Shown here one piece after another: positions 46,081-53,993 of a DNA stretch of 57,388 nucleotides; positions within the stretch are counted from its first letter, which is position 1; each line of letters starts with the position of its first letter. Under the pieces are notes generated by a model, which saw nothing but the letters and a program-made list of their open reading frames with translations, made no database searches and was not told the origin of the DNA. The position numbers were made by a program, and so were the translations under genes. The stretch comes from Gammaproteobacteria bacterium. Lineage in GTDB: Bacteria > Pseudomonadota > Gammaproteobacteria > Xanthomonadales > SZUA-5. The stretch lies in contig JAUIFV010000007.1 in NCBI GenBank assembly GCA_030430155.1, positions 1 to 57,388 on the forward strand. The letters are read 5' to 3'.

Positions 46081-47252
46081 GAGCGCTGAGCGTGGTTTGG
46101 CTTAAAGAGGTGCGCGAGAACCTGCGCGATCGACGCACCATGATTTCCACCTTCGTGCTGGGACCGCTGTTTGGTCCGGTGCTGTTTGCCGTGCTGATCG
46201 GCTTTGTCGCCAAGACCGAGCTGGATCGGGCCGAAAAGGCGCTGGAGCTGCCGGTGATCGGCGCCGAGCATGCACCGAACCTGATCAACTGGCTGGGCAC
46301 CCAGGGCGTGGAGCCCGTCGATCCGCCGGCCGACCCTGAAACCGCCGTGCGCAAGCGCGAGGTGGAGTTGGTGCTGCGCATCGATGCCGAATACGGCGAG
46401 GCCCTGTCGGCAGGTCGCCCGGCGCCGCTGACGCTGATCTTCGACCAGTCGCAAACCAAGGCCCGAGCGTCCATCGAGCGGGTCCAGGCGCTGCTGCATG
46501 GCTACGGCGATCTGATGGCCCGGCAGCGGCTGCTGGTGCGCGGCCTGGATCCGTCGCTGGTCGGGCCCATCGAGCTGCGCCGCATCGATCTGTCGACGCC
46601 GCAGAGCCGCTCGGCGCTGATCCTGGCGATGCTGCCCTATTTGCTGATCCTCACCGTGTTCACCGGCGGCATGTATCTGGCCATCGACGCCACCGCCGGC
46701 GAGCGCGAGCGCCAGTCGCTGGAGCCGCTGTTGATCAATCCGGTTTCCCGCGCCGCGCTGATGGGCGGCAAGTTCCTGGCCAGCGCGGCCTTTGGCATGG
46801 TTTCACTGGCGTTGGGGCTGATCGCCTTCTCGGTCTTCGCTCAGTTCATCCCAGCCGACCGGATCGGCATCCAGATCAGCCTGGGGCCCAGCGAGTGCAT
46901 CCGCTTGTTCGCGGTGACCGCGCCGCTGGCGGTGCTTGCCGCGGCGGTACAAACCGGGGTTGCCGCCTTCTCCAAGAGCTATCGCGAGGCGCAGACCTAC
47001 GTCACCCTGCTGGTGTTCCTGCCGGCGATCCCCTCCATCGTGTTGGCGATCAACCCGATCAAGGCCGAGGAATGGATGTACGGAGTGCCGCTGCTGTCGC
47101 AGCAACTGCTCATCGACCACATCGTTCGCGGCGAATCCATCGGCTTCACCCATCCGCTGATGTCGATTGTCGCCACCCTGCTGGCCGGCGCGCTGGCGGC
47201 GGCCTGGACCACCCGGCTGTATCACCGGGAGAGTTTGGCGGTTTCTGCTTGA
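46077..47252 (+). CDS. natB: ABC-2 type permease, NatB type
   Basis: A 391-residue membrane subunit with one N-terminal membrane segment (FVLGPLFGPVLFAVLIGFV), a large extracytoplasmic loop at about 45-180, then five to six membrane segments (LILAMLPYLLILTVF; MVSLALGLIAFSVF; VTLLVFLPAIPSIVLAI; LMSIVATLLAGALAAAW). The conserved DATAGERERQSLEPLLINP motif is typical of NatB. It should pair with the ATPase encoded just upstream. The transported substrate cannot be read from the sequence. Confidence 0.88.
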   Translation: MRALSVVWLKEVRENLRDRRTMISTFVLGPLFGPVLFAVLIGFVAKTELDRAEKALELPVIGAEHAPNLINWLGTQGVEPVDPPADPETAVRKREVELVLRIDAEYGEALSAGRPAPLTLIFDQSQTKARASIERVQALLHGYGDLMARQRLLVRGLDPSLVGPIELRRIDLSTPQSRSALILAMLPYLLILTVFTGGMYLAIDATAGERERQSLEPLLINPVSRAALMGGKFLASAAFGMVSLALGLIAFSVFAQFIPADRIGIQISLGPSECIRLFAVTAPLAVLAAAVQTGVAAFSKSYREAQTYVTLLVFLPAIPSIVLAINPIKAEEWMYGVPLLSQQLLIDHIVRGESIGFTHPLMSIVATLLAGALAAAWTTRLYHRESLAVSA

Positions 47253-47312
47253 GGAGCAGTGCCAGTGGCCAGTTCCAGTAGCCAGTAAAGGCTCGGCTGC
47301 CGCGAGCCTCGA

Positions 47313-47361
47313 GGGCTGAGGGCTGAGGGCTGAGGGCTGAGGGCTGAGGGCTGAGGGCTGA
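47313..47361. repeat. seven perfect GGGCTGA tandem repeats
   Basis: GGGCTGA occurs seven times without interruption between the convergent natB and rsmI genes. The unit resembles the GGGCCCA heptad found at other gene ends here. Just before it, 47260-47288 has several CCAGT copies. No terminator hairpin is obvious. Confidence 0.9.
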
Positions 47362-47389
47362 GCAAGGATCGCCCGATGGATGCCAACGG

Positions 47390-48292
47390 CTACGACTGCT
47401 TGTCGGCACCCGGTTCATACAGATCCCGGCGCGAGACGCCGTGGATGCGGGCGGCGAGTTTGGCGGCGCGACTGGGGGGCAATTCGCTGCACAGCTCAGT
47501 GTAGAGCTTGCGTGCCGCGCCGAGCGCCACGTCGGCGTCGGCGGCTGCGGCACCGGCCAGGACCAGGACGATCTCGCCGCGACACTGGTTGGGGTCGTCG
47601 TTGATCAGTACCGCAAGCCCGGCCAGATCGTCAGTCTTCACCGTTTCGAAGGTCTTGGTCAGCTCCCGGGCCAGAGTCGCCGGGCGCGCCGGGCCGAAGC
47701 TTCCCTGCATGTCCTGCACGCATTCGCTCAGTCGGTGCGGCGCCTCGTAGAACACCATGGTGCGCGGCTCGGTGGCCAGCTCAGCCAAACGGGCCCGCCT
47801 GGCCGCGCCCTTGGCCGGGAGAAAGCCCTCAAAGCAGAAGCGATCGGTGGCCAAGCCGGCCGCACTCAGCGCCGCCAGGGCAGCGCAGGGGCCGGGAACG
47901 GGGCTGACCCGCAGCTGCGCGGCGTGAGCGGCGGCAACCAAACGAAAGCCTGGGTCACTGATCAACGGCGTGCCGGCGTCGGAGATCAGGGCCAGCTGCG
48001 CGCCGCTACGCAAACGTTCGATCAGCTGCGGCACCAGCGCGCGCTCATTGTGCTCATGCAGGGCCTGCAGCGGCCGCGCACTGCCGATATGGCGCAGCAG
48101 CTTGTGGCTGTTGCGGGTGTCTTCGCAGAGCACCATCTCCACGCTGCACAGCAGCTCGCGAGCACGCTGGCTGATGTCGCCCAGGTTGCCTATGGGCGTC
48201 GCCACGACATGCAATTGCCCGGGCAATGTGGACGCGCTGGCAGCAGCGGATGCCCGCTTGTCGTTATCATCCGCAGTCATAGTCGCGAACAT
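47390..48292 (-). CDS. rsmI: 16S rRNA 2'-O-methyltransferase RsmI
   Basis: Tetrapyrrole-methylase-fold enzyme that 2'-O-methylates C1402 of 16S rRNA, the same base RsmH modifies. The 300-residue protein has LHVVATPIGNLGDIS, CEDTRNSHKLL, ALISDAGTPLISDPGF and FYEAPHRLSECV. ATG is at 48292; an in-frame ATG four codons later is possible. It is divergent from lpoA across 44 bp, as in E. coli. Confidence 0.96.
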   Translation of the reverse strand: MFATMTADDNDKRASAAASASTLPGQLHVVATPIGNLGDISQRARELLCSVEMVLCEDTRNSHKLLRHIGSARPLQALHEHNERALVPQLIERLRSGAQLALISDAGTPLISDPGFRLVAAAHAAQLRVSPVPGPCAALAALSAAGLATDRFCFEGFLPAKGAARRARLAELATEPRTMVFYEAPHRLSECVQDMQGSFGPARPATLARELTKTFETVKTDDLAGLAVLINDDPNQCRGEIVLVLAGAAAADADVALGAARKLYTELCSELPPSRAAKLAARIHGVSRRDLYEPGADKQS

Positions 48293-48336
48293 TATCAGGG
48301 AAGCCCGGCATCCGGGCCGGGACCGAGGAGCCTTAC

Positions 48337-50187
48337 GTGAGTCGAATAATCGAGCCGGAGTCCAATCGAGGCTCCCGATTGGGGATCTTGCTCAGCCTGG
48401 TGTTGGCGCTGGCGCTGGCCGGCTGCGCCAGCCGCGGACCGGTCGAGTATGTGCCTGATGTCACCGAGATGGACGCGCGCAGCGCTTTTGTCGAGGGCGA
48501 TTTCCGGCGCAGCGCCGATCTCTACCTGGAGCTTTCCAATGCGCGGCCGGGCCAGCGCAACCGTTTCCGCCTGCTCGCCGCCGAAGCGCTGCGCCAGGAG
48601 GGCGATCTGGCGCGCATGGCGTCGATTGCCGAAAGCATCGACCGGCAGCGGCTGAATCAAGACTTCGAGGTTCGCCTGGACCTGCTGCTGGCCGAGTCCG
48701 AGCTGCTGCGCAACAACCCCGAGGGTGCGTTGGCGCTGCTGGCGATTCCCGATGAACTGCACACCCGCAGCACCCGTACCCGTGCCTATGAGCTGCGGGC
48801 ACGCGCCTACGCGGCGCAGGGCAGACGGCTGGATGCAGCCAATGAGCGACTCCAGCTGGAACCCTTGCTGGAGAGCGAGGAGCGCGCACGCAATCGCTCA
48901 GAGGCTCAAGAGGCACTGGCCGATTTGAGCGATCAGGAGCTGCGCCAGCTGCTCCGCGAAACGCCGCGCGACGAACCGCTCTACCCGCTGCTGGCGGCGC
49001 TGAGTCGGGAACGCTTTCAGGGCGAACGTCAGGGTAGTTTCGCCCGTACCGTGCAGGCCGCACCCAGCCGCTCACTGGAGAACGTTCGCACCTACGAAGT
49101 GACTCAGCTGCCGCGTGACAGCAGTCGGCGCGTTGCCCTGCTGCTCCCGCTCAGCGGGCCGTTGGCTGCGCCGGCCAGCGCGCTTCGGGATGGGGTGATG
49201 AGCGCCTACTTTGCAGATCGCGGCGAGCGCCCTGAGGTGGTGCTCTACGATGCCGGCACTCGCACTGATGAGACCCTGGCCGCCTATGATCGCGCCGTTG
49301 CCGAGGGCGCCGATCGGGTGCTGGGCCCGCTCTCGCGTGAGGCAGTCACCGCCCTTTTCGACAGCAACCGGCAGATCGTTCCCACGCTGGCGCTGAACTA
49401 TGCCGACGCCACCGCCCTGTCGCCGGCCGGCAGCCTGCAGTTCGCGCTGCTGCCGGAGGAGGAAGCGGCGGCCATCGCGGTACGTCTGGCCGAGCGCGAT
49501 CAGCGCCGGGTGCTGGTGATCCACAGCAAGGATGGCTTCGGTGAACGTGCCCTGGCCGCCTTCCGCGCCGCCCACGAGGCGCGCGGCGGCAAGATCTCCG
49601 GCGTCGCTACGTACGCCGATGACCGGGGCGACCATGCCGCCCTGGTCAATCGCCTGGCCGGCAACGACAGCGGTCGCGACCGCCTGCGCTACCTACGCGG
49701 GCTGCTCGGCCTTGATCTGCAGTATGAGCCGGCGCCCAGAGCCGATCTGGACGCGGTGGTGCTGCTGCTGCGCGCTCAGCAGGCCAGGCTGATCATGCCG
49801 CAGCTGCGCACTCGCGCCGATTTGCCCTCCCACTACTACGCCACCAGCGCGGTCTACAGCGGCCGTCCCGACGCCGCCGCCGATCGCGACTTGGACGGGC
49901 TGCAGTTTTGCGACGCGCCGTGGATGCTCGATGGCTGGCTGCCCGGGAGCATCCCTACCCGAGCCGAAACCGGATTGCTGAGCACCAGCGAAGGCCCGGC
50001 AACGCGATTGTTCGCTTTCGGCATCGACGCCTGGCGGCTGCTGCCGCTGATGAGCTGGGTCGAGGCCAATCCGGGCGAAGCGATTGACGGTGCCACCGGC
50101 AAGCTGCTGGCCGATCGCAGCGGTCGAGTGCGTCGGGTGATGGCCTGGGCCAGGTTTGAGAACGGTGTTCCAGTGGCTGCGCCGTAG
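48337..50187 (+). CDS. lpoA: penicillin-binding protein activator LpoA (LppC/YraM)
   Basis: Outer-membrane lipoprotein that activates PBP1A in E. coli. The 616-residue product starts at GTG 48337 with GAGGAG at ideal spacing. A lipobox LALAGC gives lipidated Cys30. An N-terminal TPR-like helical domain to about 240 is followed by a periplasmic-binding-protein fold (RRVALLLPLSGPLAAPASAL; VLGPLSREAVTALF; RVLVIHSKDGFGERAL). It overlaps yraN by about 23 nt. Confidence 0.93.
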   Translation: MSRIIEPESNRGSRLGILLSLVLALALAGCASRGPVEYVPDVTEMDARSAFVEGDFRRSADLYLELSNARPGQRNRFRLLAAEALRQEGDLARMASIAESIDRQRLNQDFEVRLDLLLAESELLRNNPEGALALLAIPDELHTRSTRTRAYELRARAYAAQGRRLDAANERLQLEPLLESEERARNRSEAQEALADLSDQELRQLLRETPRDEPLYPLLAALSRERFQGERQGSFARTVQAAPSRSLENVRTYEVTQLPRDSSRRVALLLPLSGPLAAPASALRDGVMSAYFADRGERPEVVLYDAGTRTDETLAAYDRAVAEGADRVLGPLSREAVTALFDSNRQIVPTLALNYADATALSPAGSLQFALLPEEEAAAIAVRLAERDQRRVLVIHSKDGFGERALAAFRAAHEARGGKISGVATYADDRGDHAALVNRLAGNDSGRDRLRYLRGLLGLDLQYEPAPRADLDAVVLLLRAQQARLIMPQLRTRADLPSHYYATSAVYSGRPDAAADRDLDGLQFCDAPWMLDGWLPGSIPTRAETGLLSTSEGPATRLFAFGIDAWRLLPLMSWVEANPGEAIDGATGKLLADRSGRVRRVMAWARFENGVPVAAP

Positions 50188-50584
50188 GCGCGACGTTGCA
50201 GCTGTCCCGGCCCCGGATGAGAGTCGCCGGGCCGCCGGTGCGCGGGTCGAGGACGCCGTCGCAAGCTGGCTCAAAAAACAGGGCTGCGAACTGCTGGCGC
50301 GCAATTTCCAGGTTCGTGGCGGCGAGCTGGATCTGATCCTGATTGATGCCGGTGCAGCGGCTTTTGTCGAGGTTCGCTATCGCCTGCATGGCGGCATTGA
50401 GGCGGCGCTGCAGTCAGTGGGTCGACTCAAGCAGCAGCGGCTGATTCGCGCGGCACGGGCCTTTCTACGCAGCAATCGCAAGCTGCAGTCGCTGCCCTGC
50501 CGCTTCGACGTGGTCGCGGTTTCTGGCGTCGATGGCGACTATGAGTATCGCTGGATCAAGGATGCCTTTCGTGTCGATGACTAG
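50165..50584 (+). CDS. yraN: YraN/UPF0102 family putative endonuclease
   Basis: Small protein of the UPF0102 family with a PD-(D/E)XK nuclease-like core: GGELDLILIDAGAAAFVEVRYR has the expected Glu, Asp and E-V-R residues. GTG at 50165 gives 139 residues; an in-frame TTG at 50156 is the alternative, and both overlap lpoA. The N-terminal 25 residues are longer and more basic than in many homologues. Its TAG stop is part of the CTAG that opens the adjoining repeat element. Confidence 0.88.
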   Translation: MFQWLRRRRDVAAVPAPDESRRAAGARVEDAVASWLKKQGCELLARNFQVRGGELDLILIDAGAAAFVEVRYRLHGGIEAALQSVGRLKQQRLIRAARAFLRSNRKLQSLPCRFDVVAVSGVDGDYEYRWIKDAFRVDD

Positions 50585-50795
50585 CCCGCATTTCTCATAC
50601 CTCTCCTACTGCGGACGCCGCCGATTCTCATGGGCAATGGCGCGGCGTGGCGCGATCTGCTCCCGTCGGTCGGCTCAACATAGTGAAACTATGCCTTCGC
50701 CGCCCTTTGGGTCCGCGGACCGCACCACGCCACGCCATTTCTTTATCAACACGGGGGCGCCCTCGCTACGGACAGGAATGAGAAATGCGGGCTAG
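50581..50795. repeat. CTAG-bounded inverted-repeat element, copy D, fused to the yraN stop
   Basis: A 215-bp unit starts at the CTAG holding the yraN stop and ends at CTAG 50792-50795. Its ends are inverted: CCGCATTTCTCAT / ATGAGAAATGCGG. It shares blocks CTACTGCGG, GGCGCGATCTGCTCCC and GTCCGCGGACCGCACCAC with copy B, in opposite orientation. The centre has CATAGT-GAA-ACTATG. An IS481-family element has inserted at its right CTAG. Confidence 0.85.
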
Positions 50796-50796
50796 C

Positions 50797-51825
50797 TGTG
50801 ACCTTTCAGTAGGTTGTTCATCCGAGCTGCATCCCCAAGGTGTGGGTTGTCTGGACCAACACGAGGGAGAGCAGCCCGGATGAACACACACAAGAATGCC
50901 CGTCTTACCGAGCGTAGTCGATTGACGTTGGTGAACCGGGTTTTGGTTGACGGGATGTCGAAGGCCGAGGTGGCCCGAGCGATGGGCGTGAGCTACGCGA
51001 CAGTGCGCAAATGGGTTGATCGATACCAGAAGGAGGGCCTGGCCGGACTGGCCGATCGCAGCAGCCGACCGCATCGTTGCCCTCTTCAGACGCCTGAGAG
51101 CGTTCGCGATCAGGTTGAATTGCTTCGACGAGATCGACGAACGTATCGTCAGATCAGTCAGACATTGAGGGTGTCGGAATCCACGGTTTGCCGAATCCTC
51201 AGATCTAGAGGCCTCAACCGCCTGCGCCTACTCGAACCGGCACCACCGATCGTCCGCTATGAGCGGGACGCACCCGGTGACCTGATCCATCTGGATATCA
51301 AGAAGTTAGGACGCTTTCGGCAACCTGGCCATCGAGTTACCGGCAACCGCAGGATCGACTCGGTGGGAGCAGGTTGGGAGTACGTCCACGTCACCATCGA
51401 TGACCACTCCCGAGTGGCTCACGCCACCATCTACAACGACGAAACTGCTGCCAGCGCCTGCGACGCGCTGCTGTCCGCAGTGCGCTATTACAAAAGCCTA
51501 GGCATCGTCGTCAAACGGGTCATGACTGACAACGGCAGCTGCTATCGCTCAGACCGCTTCCGGCGGCTATGCAGACGTTTGGGGGCCAAACAGATCTACA
51601 CCAAGCCCTACACGCCCAGAACCAATGGCAAGGCCGAACGCTTCATCCAGACCAGCCTGCGGCAGTGGGCCTACGCCCGTAGCTATGACCACAGCCTCCA
51701 TCGCCAGCATCACCTGCCGTTGTGGCTACACCAATACAATTGGCACCGTCCACACGCTGGCATCAACTACCAAACCCCTATCCAAAGACTCAAGCTCAAT
51801 GGAAACAACCTGGTGGCTTTACACA
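50797..51825 (+). mobile_element. IS481-family insertion sequence with GCTAGC target duplication
   Basis: A 1,029-bp element lies between two GCTAGC copies (50791-50796 and 51826-51831). Its ends are imperfect 22-bp inverted repeats beginning TGTG and ending AGGTTGTT (14 of 22 matches). IS481 of Bordetella pertussis is known to duplicate NCTAGN, so the 6-bp duplication fits the family. The element sits exactly at the edge of repeat copy D. One transposase gene is intact. Confidence 0.9.
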
Positions 51826-51830
51826 GCTAG
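50880..51830 (+). CDS. IS481-family transposase
   Basis: A 316-residue transposase with an N-terminal helix-turn-helix (MSKAEVARAMGVSYATVRKW) and an rve-type catalytic core. The DDE residues are Asp139 (LIHLDIKKLG), Asp217 (MTDNGSCY) and Glu253 (TNGKAERFIQ) with the DD(35)E spacing. It appears intact. Its TAG stop (51828-51830) lies outside the insertion sequence, in the duplicated target CTAG. Confidence 0.93.
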   Translation: MNTHKNARLTERSRLTLVNRVLVDGMSKAEVARAMGVSYATVRKWVDRYQKEGLAGLADRSSRPHRCPLQTPESVRDQVELLRRDRRTYRQISQTLRVSESTVCRILRSRGLNRLRLLEPAPPIVRYERDAPGDLIHLDIKKLGRFRQPGHRVTGNRRIDSVGAGWEYVHVTIDDHSRVAHATIYNDETAASACDALLSAVRYYKSLGIVVKRVMTDNGSCYRSDRFRRLCRRLGAKQIYTKPYTPRTNGKAERFIQTSLRQWAYARSYDHSLHRQHHLPLWLHQYNWHRPHAGINYQTPIQRLKLNGNNLVALHS

Positions 51831-53220
51831 CGCTGACTTTGTGCGGGGACTTGGCGGGATCTTCGGACCCGATCAGCTACTGCTGGACGAAGCCTCGCGT
51901 TGGACCTACGGCTTTGACAACTCCAAGGGCCACGCCCTGCCGGCGGCCGTGGTCTTGCCCGTTGAGACCGCGCAGATTCAGGCCCTGGTGCGCTGGGCGT
52001 CGAAACACCGGATTGCGCTGACCGCGCGCGGCCGCGGCAGTGCCACCACCGGCGCCGCGGTGCCCAGCGCCGGCGGCGTCGTGGTGAGCTTTGAACGGAT
52101 GAATCAGATCGTCGAGATCTCGATCGCCGATCGTTTGGCCGTGGTGCAACCCGGCTTACTCAACGGCGATCTGCAGCAGGCGCTGGCGCCCACGGGTTTG
52201 TTCTGGCCACCCGATCCCACCAGCGCGGCCTACAGCACGGTGGGCGGCAATTTGGCCTGTAACGCCGGCGGACCGCGCACGGTCAAATACGGCGCCAGCC
52301 GCGACAACGTGCTGGGCCTGAGCGTGGTCACCGGGGACGGCGAAGTGTTGAGCACCGGCAGCCGCACCAGCAAGGGCGCGGTCGGCTATGACCTTACCCG
52401 GCTGCTGGTCGGCGCCGAGGGCACTCTGGGCTTGATCGTCGAAGCCACGCTGAAGCTGCTGCCGGCGCCGCGCGCGCGTCGCCCATTGCGCGCGCTTTAT
52501 GCCGACGTCCCTAGCGCTGCCGCCGCGGTCAGCCGACTGATGGCCCAACCCCACACGCCCAGCGCGCTGGAGTTCATGGACGGTGCGGCGCTAAGTCTGG
52601 TCCGCAGCCGTGGCGGGGTGGCGCTGCCCGAATGCGGCGCGGCGCTGCTGCTGGAGGTGGATGGCGATGACAGCGAGTTGGATCGCGGCCAGCAGGCGAT
52701 CCAGGCGGCGGCCTGCGGTCCTGGTTTGATCGAATTTGCCGCCCCGGGCAATGCCGCCGAAGGCGAGCAGATGTGGGCCGCGCGCAAGGCGCTGTCGCCC
52801 TGCTTGCGTTCGGTGGCGCCGAACAAGATCAACGAAGACGTGGTGGTGCCGGTGTCGAAGATCCCGTTGCTGGTCGCCGGGCTGCAGCGATTGAGCGAAG
52901 TGCACGGCGTCCGCATCGTCAATTTCGGCCACGCCGGTAACGGCAATCTGCACGTCAACCTGCTCTATGACCATGCCGACGGCAGCCAAAGCGCGGCCGT
53001 GCAGGCCTGTCTGCCAGAGGTCTTTGCGCTGGTCTTCGAACTCGGCGGAACACTCTCCGGCGAGCACGGCATCGGCACCGCCAAGCGCGACTTCATGCCC
53101 CAGGCGCTCAGCGCGCAGACCCTGGCGATGATGCGCGGGGTGAAACAGGTGTTTGATCCGGCGGGGATTTTCAATCCGGGGAAGGTGTTGCCTTCGGAGG
53201 GCCCAGGGCCCAGAGAATAG
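51799..53220 (+). CDS. FAD-linked oxidase, GlcD/D-lactate dehydrogenase type, with IS-derived N-terminus
   Basis: FAD-binding PCMH-type oxidase. Visible are the PP-loop region ARGRGSATTGAAVPSAGG, PDPTSAAYSTVGGNLACNAGG, GAEGTLGLIVEATLKLLP and the C-terminal NFGHAGNGNLHVNLLYD and GEHGIGTAKRDFMPQAL. It most resembles glycolate/D-lactate/D-2-hydroxyglutarate dehydrogenases; the substrate is not decided. The frame runs from ATG 51799 inside the IS end (METTWWLYTA, then SADFVRGLGG). GTG 51841 is another possible start. The last residues EGPGPRE are encoded by a GGGCCCA repeat. Confidence 0.85.
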   Translation: METTWWLYTASADFVRGLGGIFGPDQLLLDEASRWTYGFDNSKGHALPAAVVLPVETAQIQALVRWASKHRIALTARGRGSATTGAAVPSAGGVVVSFERMNQIVEISIADRLAVVQPGLLNGDLQQALAPTGLFWPPDPTSAAYSTVGGNLACNAGGPRTVKYGASRDNVLGLSVVTGDGEVLSTGSRTSKGAVGYDLTRLLVGAEGTLGLIVEATLKLLPAPRARRPLRALYADVPSAAAAVSRLMAQPHTPSALEFMDGAALSLVRSRGGVALPECGAALLLEVDGDDSELDRGQQAIQAAACGPGLIEFAAPGNAAEGEQMWAARKALSPCLRSVAPNKINEDVVVPVSKIPLLVAGLQRLSEVHGVRIVNFGHAGNGNLHVNLLYDHADGSQSAAVQACLPEVFALVFELGGTLSGEHGIGTAKRDFMPQALSAQTLAMMRGVKQVFDPAGIFNPGKVLPSEGPGPRE

Positions 53221-53320
53221 GGCCCAGGAGAGTGCAGTGGCCGCAAGCGAACTGCTCGATACGCGGTCCTCTGATCTGACCGGCGCTTTCTGGGCCCTGT
53301 GCCCTCCTCCCTGGGCCCTT
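53197..53320. repeat. GGGCCCA-type inverted repeat after the oxidase gene
   Basis: The left arm (53199-53228) has three GGGCCCA copies and overlaps the last eight codons and stop of the oxidase (GAATAGGGCCC). The right arm (53290-53319) has inverted TGGGCCC heptads and ends 9 bp before the next start codon. Confidence 0.8.
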
Positions 53321-53328
53321 GAACGGCT

Positions 53329-53925
53329 ATGACCAATCCTCTCCGCCAGCTTCACGATCAAATCCGCTCCTGCCGGCTGTGCGCCGAACATCTGCCGCTG
53401 GGTCCGCGGCCGGTGCTGGTGCCCAGCGCGACGGCTCGAGTGCTGATCATTGGCCAGGCGCCGGGAACGCGGGTACATGCCTCCGGGGTGCCTTGGGACG
53501 ATCCCAGCGGCGACCGGTTGCGTCAGTGGCTGGGCTTGGACAAGCCGCGCTTCTACGATCCGGCGCTGCTGGCCATCGTGCCGATGGGCTTTTGCTACCC
53601 CGGCAAGGGCAAGGGCGGCGACCTGCCGCCGCGACCGGAATGCGCACCGACCTGGCATCCGCCGCTGCTGGCGCTGATGCCGCATGTCGAACTGGTACTG
53701 CTGGTCGGTCGTTACGCCCAGCAGCACTACCTGCCCGAACACAAACGCCTGTCGCTGACCGAGCTGGTGCGCAGCCAGGACCTGGATGGTCGCTTCATCG
53801 CCACCCCGCACCCCAGTCCGCGCAATCGGCGCTGGCTGGCGGTCAACGACTGGTTCGAGGCCGAAACGGTGCCGGCGCTGCGGCGGCGGGTGCATGAACT
53901 GCTCGGCGACATCCGCAGCGGGTAG
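53329..53925 (+). CDS. uracil-DNA glycosylase superfamily protein, probable Fe-S type
   Basis: A 198-residue protein with UDG-superfamily motifs GQAPGTR (42-48) and HPSPRN (161-166). Cysteines at 15, 18, 89 and 105 follow the C-x2-C...C-x15-C pattern of 4Fe-4S family 4/5 glycosylases. It probably removes uracil or a related base from DNA, but the active-site Asp/Asn usual after GQAPG is not obvious, so activity is uncertain. ATG 53329 follows directly on a GGGCCC repeat. Confidence 0.82.
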   Translation: MTNPLRQLHDQIRSCRLCAEHLPLGPRPVLVPSATARVLIIGQAPGTRVHASGVPWDDPSGDRLRQWLGLDKPRFYDPALLAIVPMGFCYPGKGKGGDLPPRPECAPTWHPPLLALMPHVELVLLVGRYAQQHYLPEHKRLSLTELVRSQDLDGRFIATPHPSPRNRRWLAVNDWFEAETVPALRRRVHELLGDIRSG

Positions 53926-53944
53926 CTCGGCGCTTGCCTGCTTC

Positions 53945-53984
53945 GACATTTTATGTCAGGCTGAGTGCCCTGACATTTTATGTC
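53945..53984. promoter_or_regulatory. two GACATTTTATGTC sites before an orphan gene
   Basis: The 13-bp partial palindrome GACATTTTATGTC occurs at 53945-53957 and 53972-53984, 27 bp centre to centre, and the second ends 9 bp before the ATG of the next gene. AGG and CCT flank the sites inward, so the whole block is nearly symmetrical. It looks like a paired operator or an RNA stem-loop covering the start. The binding protein is unknown. Confidence 0.55.
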
Positions 53985-53993
53985 GAGTAGCCG

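Noticed and set aside
50797-50879. A longer transposase start upstream of 50880
   Set aside because: Upstream codons lie in the terminal inverted repeat region; the ATG at 50880 begins the helix-turn-helix part typical of the family.
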